From Gallionella sp. (GTDB lineage: Bacteria; Pseudomonadota; Gammaproteobacteria; Burkholderiales; Gallionellaceae), in the NCBI GenBank assembly GCA_029850565.1, contig JARCRR010000197.1:1-10696 (forward strand): DNA of 10,696 nucleotides. The letters run 5' to 3'. Below the pieces are notes generated by a model. The model saw only the letters and a list, made by a program, of their open reading frames with translations, was not told the origin of the DNA and did not search any database. This document shows, piece by piece, positions 6,008 through 10,696 of this stretch (positions are counted from its first letter, which is position 1; each line of letters opens with the position of its first letter). A program made the translations under genes and the position numbers.

Positions 6008-7299
6008 AAGAATCTCCCCGCGAGTGCGGCACGTCTGCCGCGCCTGACCTTCACGCCAGCCAGAATTGCCAAGCCGATGATGAAATAACTGCCGGTGATG
6101 AGGATGGAGAGGCGATGGTCGCCTTGTGAAAGCCAGCTCACCAATCCGTAAGTGAGCGGCCCCAATATGGAGGCCAGCTTGACCGACATTCCCCACAGCC
6201 CAAAGAACTCGGCGCGTCGTGTCGCAGGGCTGAGCAAACCCACCAGCGCACGTCCGGCAGATTGGCTGGCACCCATACATATCCCGGCGAGGTTGGCCGC
6301 GACCCAGAACATATCGGGCCCTTGTGCGCTCCACGCCAGTCCGACCATGACGATCCAGCCGACCAAGGTGAGGGCGATGGCGGGGATGTGGCCGATGCGG
6401 TCTTGCAGGTGACCGAACAGAAAAGCACCGACCGCGGCGGTGATGTTGACGACGAAGATCAGCATGATGGTCTGCTGCGTGGTGAAGTGCATCGCCTGTT
6501 GTGCGTAGATCGCGGCGAGTGTGATCACCGTTTGGATGCCCGCTTGATAGAACACGGTGCAGACGAGGAAGCGACGCAGGTCGCGGAAATCTTTCGCGTG
6601 GCGGATGGTTTGGGCGAGGCGGGCGAAAGATTCCTGCAACAGGTTGCGCCCTTGCAGATGCGCCTGCGGCAAGGCGCGTTCCTTGAGGAAGAGAAAGGTG
6701 GGCAGGCTGCCGAGCGCGAACAGCGCGGCGGTAATGAGCATCACCATCGGTACGAACTCTTCTGAATGCTGGCCCTGGTGCTGCGCCCAAGTGACATAGG
6801 CAAGGCTGGCGCCCAGACTGACCAAACCGCCGACGTAACCCAAGCTCCATCCCCAGCCGGAGACTTTGCCGAGCGACTTGCTTTGTGCCAGTTCGGGCAG
6901 GAAGGCCGCCGCCAGATTCTCGCCGCTACCGTAAAAGAAATTGGACAGGATGATGAGCACGATGGTGAGCCACAGACTGTTCGGCCCGCTGAACACGAGC
7001 AATGCGGTGAACGTCACGCAGCCGATGGTGCTCAGCGCCAGCAATTTCTTTTTGGCGGCATAGGCATCAGCGTAAGCGCCGATGAGCGGTGCGCTGAACA
7101 TGATTGCGGCGTAAGAGACCGCCAGCGCCGCCGTCCATGCGAAGGTCGCCCAAGGTGCGTTGCCTGCCACCACCGCGACGAAATAAGCATTGAAGATGGC
7201 GGTGATGACCACCGTGGTGTAACCGGAGTTGGCGAAGTCGTACATGGCCCACGCCCATGCTTCGCGGTAGGAGACGCTCTTGGCGAGTGAGTGGCTCAT
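6004..7299 (-). CDS. UMF1-type major facilitator transporter
   Basis: This is an inner-membrane transporter of 431 residues with about 12 hydrophobic segments. The N-terminal SYREAWAWAMYDFANSGYTT (10-29) and the central FLPELA followed by GKVSGWGWSLGYVGG (133-158) are signatures of the UMF1 group, a family distantly related to fungal Atg22. The substrate cannot be read from the sequence. I place the start at 7299 because the family motif begins about ten residues later; an upstream in-frame ATG at 7332 would add 11 poorly conserved-looking residues and lies upstream of the transcription start implied by the only promoter candidate. The ribosome site is weak (AAGAAA). The C-terminus is basic (VRRGRRAALAGRFL). 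The stop overlaps the start of the MipA/OmpV gene by 4 bases. The gene is divergent from slt. Confidence 0.9.
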   Translation of the reverse strand: MSHSLAKSVSYREAWAWAMYDFANSGYTTVVITAIFNAYFVAVVAGNAPWATFAWTAALAVSYAAIMFSAPLIGAYADAYAAKKKLLALSTIGCVTFTALLVFSGPNSLWLTIVLIILSNFFYGSGENLAAAFLPELAQSKSLGKVSGWGWSLGYVGGLVSLGASLAYVTWAQHQGQHSEEFVPMVMLITAALFALGSLPTFLFLKERALPQAHLQGRNLLQESFARLAQTIRHAKDFRDLRRFLVCTVFYQAGIQTVITLAAIYAQQAMHFTTQQTIMLIFVVNITAAVGAFLFGHLQDRIGHIPAIALTLVGWIVMVGLAWSAQGPDMFWVAANLAGICMGASQSAGRALVGLLSPATRRAEFFGLWGMSVKLASILGPLTYGLVSWLSQGDHRLSILITGSYFIIGLAILAGVKVRRGRRAALAGRFL

Positions 7300-7330
7300 G
7301 ACATTTCTTAACAATGGCTGGCAGGAGGAC

Positions 7331-7360
7331 ATTGTTGTCCATTACGGCAGTGAATGTAAA
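7331..7360 (-). promoter_or_regulatory. Weak candidate promoter for the MFS–MipA pair
   Basis: Read on the minus strand, TTTACA (7355-7360) and AACAAT (7331-7336) are separated by 18 bases and match the sigma-70 consensus at 5 and 4 of 6 positions. Transcription would begin near 7324, between the two possible MFS starts. No comparably good promoter was found for slt in the same 189-base divergent region. This is a visual match only. Confidence 0.3.
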
Positions 7361-7488
7361 TCAATGATGGTGGCTCGAAGTCGAGGTTGCCGCGAGTGCA
7401 TAGCCTGCTCATTGCAACGGGGATTGAACGAGGGCGGGGAGTGCTTGCTGTGTTATCCTTTTGTGCGTTCATTTCTAATACCCGCTCC

Positions 7489-9417
7489 ATGAAGTTCATC
7501 CTGATTTTCTTGCTGTTGTTACCCGCCTCATCTTGGGCCGATGTCGATGCGGATTTCACGGCTGCGCGCGAAGCATTCCGTGTCGGCAACAGCGCGAAAC
7601 TTGCACTTGCGGCGGCCAGGCTGAAGCAGACGCCGCTGGAGCCTTATGCCACCTATTACCTGTTGCGCATGCGCTGGGAGGATAAGGACAGCAAGCCGAT
7701 CAAGGCTTTCCTGGCGCGCGAGGAAGACACTCCCGTCATCGACCAATTACGTGCCGAGTGGCTCAAGATGTTGGGCAGGAAACAGCGCTGGGAAGAGTTC
7801 GCGGGCGAGTATCCCAATCTCATCAATGCCGATGCCGAGCTGACCTGCTACGCACTGCAGTTGCAATACAAGACGGATGAGGAGGCCGCTCTGCGCGAGG
7901 TGCGCAAGTTGTGGCCGGTCGGCACCTCACAAGCGGATAGCTGCAATGTCCTGTTCGAGTCCGCGCTGAAGAAAGACATCATCACGGCGCAGGATGTATC
8001 GCAGCGTGTGCGTTTGGCTCTTGAATCAGGCAATACTTCGCTGGCGAAGAAGCTCATTCCCAAGATGCGCAACGAAGAGCGCCTGCCTATTGCCGAGTTG
8101 GATGCGGCTGCGAGGAATCCGCAGCGTTATCTGAGCAAGACGGCATTCACCCACGCGAGTGACGGGCGCCGTCGTGTCGCCCTGTATGCCCTGCAAAGGT
8201 TGGCAAAGCAATCGGCGGATGTGGCACATGCCCAATATCAAAAGATCGCCACCCTCTTCCCGGAATCCGAGAAACAATATTTCTATTCCTGGCTGGCACT
8301 CGCGGCAGCGAAGGATCACGACCCGCGCGCACTCGAATGGTATGGCCGGGCAGGCGAGGCGGCACTGAGCGAGCAGCAACTGGCGTGGCGTACCCGTGCT
8401 GCATTGCGCGCCCGGAATTGGCACGAGGTCTGGGCGGGCATCGCCGCGATGGCACCGCAACAGCAGAACGAAGGAACGTGGCGCTATTGGAATGCGCGCG
8501 CGCTGAAGGAACTGGGGCATGCCGCAGAGGCGGAGGCGATATGGGCCCCACTTAGCCGCGAATACAACTTCTACGGACAATTGGCGGCTGAAGAGTTGGG
8601 TGCTTCGCCGGCGGCGGGGATGGTCTCGGCCAGCTTTCAGCCCACGGCCGCCGAGTTGGAAATGATGCAGTCCCGCCCCGAGATACGGCGCACGCTGATC
8701 TTGTACCGCTTGGGGATGCGCGTGGAAGCAGCGAAGGAGTGGGACTGGGCGATGCGCGGTTTGAGCGACCGCGAATTGCTGGTGGCCTCCGAAGTGGCGC
8801 GTCGCGACGAGATGTACGACCGCTCCATCAACGCAGCGAACCGCACCGTCGAACTGCACGATTTCAATCTGCGTTATCCCTCGCCTTATCGCGAAGCCAT
8901 GCAAGCACCATTGCATGAGCATGATCTGGAAGAAGCGTGGGTCTACGGTTTGATGCGTCAGGAAAGTCGTTTCGCATCGCATGCCAAGTCGGATGTCGGC
9001 GCGGCAGGCTTGATGCAGATCATGCCCGCGACCGCGAAGTGGGCCGCGCGCCGTATCGGCTTGAAGGGATACCGTAAGGGGCTTATCCACCAATTGGATG
9101 TGAACCTGAGGCTGGGCACGTACTACATGAAGAACGTGTTCAACCAGTTCGATGACAATCCTGTACTGGCTTCTGCGGCATATAACGCGGGACCTGCACG
9201 TGCACGCAGGTGGCGCGGTGATGTTCCGCTGGAAGGCGCGATTTATGCCGAGACCATCCCCTTCGACGAGACGCGCGATTACGTGAAGAAGGTGATGAGC
9301 AACACCATCTATTACGCCAAGCTTTTCGGTCAGCCATCAGAGTCGCTGAAGAAACGCCTGGGTGTCATCAAGGCGCATAACTCGGTCAACCAGCAGGCTG
9401 ATCCGGATGAGATCTGA
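7489..9417 (+). CDS. slt: Soluble lytic murein transglycosylase (Slt70 type)
   Basis: This periplasmic enzyme cleaves the MurNAc–GlcNAc bond of peptidoglycan with formation of 1,6-anhydro-MurNAc. The product has 642 residues, close to E. coli Slt70. A signal peptide (MKFILIFLLLLPASSWA, 1-17) precedes the mature start at DVDAD; this fixes the start at 7489 although the frame stays open to 7387. A long alpha-helical superhelix region rich in Ala, Arg and Trp (about 18-450) forms the ring-like part. The C-terminal goose-lysozyme-like catalytic domain (about 480-620) has catalytic Glu492 in MRQESRF, then GLMQIMPATA (507-516), AAYNAG (563-568) and ETRDYVKKV (594-602). All family 1 transglycosylase motifs are present. 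It is followed after 66 bases by cca on the same strand, so the two may be co-transcribed across the intervening repeat. Confidence 0.95.
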   Translation: MKFILIFLLLLPASSWADVDADFTAAREAFRVGNSAKLALAAARLKQTPLEPYATYYLLRMRWEDKDSKPIKAFLAREEDTPVIDQLRAEWLKMLGRKQRWEEFAGEYPNLINADAELTCYALQLQYKTDEEAALREVRKLWPVGTSQADSCNVLFESALKKDIITAQDVSQRVRLALESGNTSLAKKLIPKMRNEERLPIAELDAAARNPQRYLSKTAFTHASDGRRRVALYALQRLAKQSADVAHAQYQKIATLFPESEKQYFYSWLALAAAKDHDPRALEWYGRAGEAALSEQQLAWRTRAALRARNWHEVWAGIAAMAPQQQNEGTWRYWNARALKELGHAAEAEAIWAPLSREYNFYGQLAAEELGASPAAGMVSASFQPTAAELEMMQSRPEIRRTLILYRLGMRVEAAKEWDWAMRGLSDRELLVASEVARRDEMYDRSINAANRTVELHDFNLRYPSPYREAMQAPLHEHDLEEAWVYGLMRQESRFASHAKSDVGAAGLMQIMPATAKWAARRIGLKGYRKGLIHQLDVNLRLGTYYMKNVFNQFDDNPVLASAAYNAGPARARRWRGDVPLEGAIYAETIPFDETRDYVKKVMSNTIYYAKLFGQPSESLKKRLGVIKAHNSVNQQADPDEI

Positions 9418-9441
9418 AATGAAAATGAAGCATTGCGTTCG

Positions 9442-9475
9442 CTCCCTCTCCCCGCGGGGGAGGGCTGGGGAGGGG
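9442..9475. repeat. G/C-rich REP-like intergenic palindrome
   Basis: Between slt and cca lies a run of C/T-rich then G/A-rich DNA. The core CCCCGCGGGG (9450-9459) is a perfect palindrome, and the stem extends to 9446-9464 if one G bulges out. A second G-rich block (9467-9475) follows. This CCCTCTCCCC...GGGAGGGCTGGGGAGGGG layout resembles repeats scattered between genes in many beta- and gammaproteobacteria. GCGTT (9435-9439) and AACGC (9478-9482) form outer inverted ends. There is no T tract, so it is not a standard terminator for slt. Only one copy is in the window, so the repeat status rests on resemblance. Confidence 0.6.
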
Positions 9476-9483
9476 AAAACGCG

Positions 9484-10696
9484 ATGAGTCTGAAGCAATT
9501 TCAAATCTATTGTGTCGGCGGCGCGGTGCGCGACCGGCTGCTTGGCCTGCCGGTGAAAGATCACGACTGGGTCGTCGTGGGCGGCACACCGGAACAGATG
9601 GAGGCGCGCGGTTTCAAGCCGGTGGGCAGCGATTTCCCGGTGTTTCTGCACCCCGATACGCACGAGGAATATGCGCTGGCGCGCACCGAGCGCAAAGTGG
9701 CGCAAGGCTACAAAGGGTTCAGCATCTATACCTCGCCCGACGTCACGCTCGAACAAGACCTGCTGCGCCGTGACTTCACCATCAACGCCATCGCACAGGA
9801 TGCCGACGGCAATCTGATCGACCCCCACGGCGGGCAAGCCGATCTGAAGGCGGGCGTGTTGCGCCATGTGAGCGCAGCCTTCGCCGAAGACCCTGTGCGT
9901 ATCCTGCGCGGTGCGCGTTTCGCCGCACGCTTCGGTTTCACCTTCGCACCAGAGACGCTGACCCTGATGCGCGCGATGGTGGACAACGGCGAAGTGGATG
10001 CGCTGGTGGCGGAGCGCGTGTGGCAAGAACTCGCACGCGGCCTGATGGAACAACACCCCTCGCGCTTCTTCACCACCCTGCGCGAGTGCGGTGCGCTGAA
10101 AAAGATATTGCCGGAACTGGATGCCATGTTCGGCGTGCCGCAGACCGCGCACTACCACCCCGAGATCGACTGCGGCATCCACGCCATGCTGGTGCTGGAC
10201 GACACCGCCCGTCACGACTATCCGCTGGAAGTGCGCTTCGCCGCGCTGGGCCACGATCTCGGCAAAGGCAACACGCCTGCCGATATTCTGCCGCGCCACA
10301 TCGGCCACGAGATGCGCAGCGTCGATCTGCTGAAAGGCGTGTGCGAAAGGTTGCGCGTGCCTGCCGAGTGTCGCGATCTCGCGCTGCTGGTGGCGAAGCA
10401 ACACGGCAACATACATCGCGCGAAAGAGTTGCGTGCAGACACCATCGTGCGCTTGTTCGACAGTTGCGACCTGTGGCGCAAACCGGAACGCTTCGCACTC
10501 ATGCTGCAAGCGTGTGAGTCCGATGCACGCGGACGCACCGGACATGAGAACGATGCCTATCCGCAGACTGCCTACTTCATGAAGTGTGCCGCCGCCGCAC
10601 AGTCGGTGAATGCGGGCGACATCGCGCGCGCCTGCGCGGACAAGAACCTCATCGCCGACAAGGTGCGCGAGGCGCGCATCGTGGCGGTGGAGGCGG
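9484..10696 (+). CDS. cca: CCA-adding tRNA nucleotidyltransferase, 3' end cut by window
   Basis: This cytoplasmic enzyme adds or repairs the 3' CCA of tRNAs from CTP and ATP without a nucleic-acid template. 404 codons are visible with no stop; E. coli Cca has 412, so only a few residues should be missing. The class II nucleotidyltransferase head shows VGGAVRD (11-17), the metal-binding DHD at 26-28 and RRDFTINA (95-102). The EDPVRILRGARFAARF segment (135-150) begins the tRNA-binding part. An HD-type phosphohydrolase domain follows, with HPEID (225-229), His233 and the HDLGKG motif (257-262), as in the multifunctional gammaproteobacterial/betaproteobacterial form, which also has 2',3'-cyclic phosphodiesterase and phosphatase activities. 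The start at 9484 is matched by family length; its ribosome site (GGAGG, 9469-9473) lies in the G-rich arm of the upstream repeat, 10 bases before the ATG. A long open frame on the opposite strand is a codon-bias artefact. Confidence 0.96.
   Translation, partial: MSLKQFQIYCVGGAVRDRLLGLPVKDHDWVVVGGTPEQMEARGFKPVGSDFPVFLHPDTHEEYALARTERKVAQGYKGFSIYTSPDVTLEQDLLRRDFTINAIAQDADGNLIDPHGGQADLKAGVLRHVSAAFAEDPVRILRGARFAARFGFTFAPETLTLMRAMVDNGEVDALVAERVWQELARGLMEQHPSRFFTTLRECGALKKILPELDAMFGVPQTAHYHPEIDCGIHAMLVLDDTARHDYPLEVRFAALGHDLGKGNTPADILPRHIGHEMRSVDLLKGVCERLRVPAECRDLALLVAKQHGNIHRAKELRADTIVRLFDSCDLWRKPERFALMLQACESDARGRTGHENDAYPQTAYFMKCAAAAQSVNAGDIARACADKNLIADKVREARIVAVEA

Noticed and set aside
6008..6850. 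N-terminal extension of the MipA/OmpV frame by 281 codons
   Set aside because: The extension overlaps the MFS gene in another frame, is Arg/Pro/His-rich, and the start at 6007 has a good ribosome site followed at once by a signal peptide.
7374..7385. CTCGA-AG-TCGAG dyad in the slt/MFS divergent region
   Set aside because: Short arms in a region without a mapped promoter; too likely by chance to call an operator.
7411..7429. Sequence resembling a CRISPR repeat end (CAACGGGGATTGAAC-like)
   Set aside because: A single copy with no spacing pattern and no cas genes in the window; chance resemblance.
7387..7488. 34-codon upstream extension of slt
   Set aside because: It would place non-signal sequence before a clear signal peptide beginning at 7489; the upstream part is better read as leader.
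8026..9093. 355-codon minus-strand open frame inside slt
   Set aside because: Fully antisense to the conserved slt coding sequence, with low-complexity composition and no family resemblance.
9337..10545. 402-codon open frame on the minus strand, antisense to cca
   Set aside because: It lies opposite a clear cca gene in G+C-rich DNA; the translation is rich in His, Arg and Gln with no recognisable motif, as expected for a codon-bias shadow.

Overview
The window looks like chromosomal DNA of a betaproteobacterium. The G+C-rich coding, the Slt–Cca gene pair, the E. coli-like Kup and Cca proteins and the UMF1 and MipA/OmpV families fit the Nitrosomonadales/Gallionellaceae type, but this placement is an inference from gene content and not a database result. 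A junction near base 900 splits the window into two parts.

Bases 1 to about 875 are visibly AT-richer and hold an unrecognised minus-strand gene that runs off the left edge, behind an AT-rich control region with two palindromes. This part ends in a 3' tRNA fragment (861-903, anticodon loop through encoded CCA) with no 5' half. The acceptor strand fits tRNA-Arg. This is the expected far end (attR-like) of an integrative element inserted in the 3' end of a tRNA gene. The intact tRNA and the integrase would lie to the left, outside the window.

From 904 on, the DNA looks like core chromosome. First comes a three-gene potassium operon: a short KdpD-type sensor kinase without the usual N-terminal half, an overlapping KdpE-type response regulator, and the Kup K+ uptake protein. 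No kdpFABC genes are present; in this layout the two-component pair sits directly on Kup. Upstream of the kinase are a T-rich direct repeat with 11-bp spacing, suited to an OmpR-family regulator, and an inverted repeat abutting the start codon.

Tail to tail with kup (2 bp between stop codons) is a minus-strand pair: a UMF1-type major facilitator transporter whose stop overlaps the start of a MipA/OmpV outer-membrane protein (ATGA). Divergent from this pair is slt, a periplasmic soluble lytic transglycosylase. It is followed by a G/C-rich REP-like repeat and then cca, the CCA-adding tRNA nucleotidyltransferase, which is cut by the right edge a few residues before its expected end.

I found no CRISPR array, toxin–antitoxin pair, transposase or defence system. 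The points most worth following up are the tRNA-fragment island boundary and the N-terminally short KdpD–KdpE–Kup operon with its candidate control sites.
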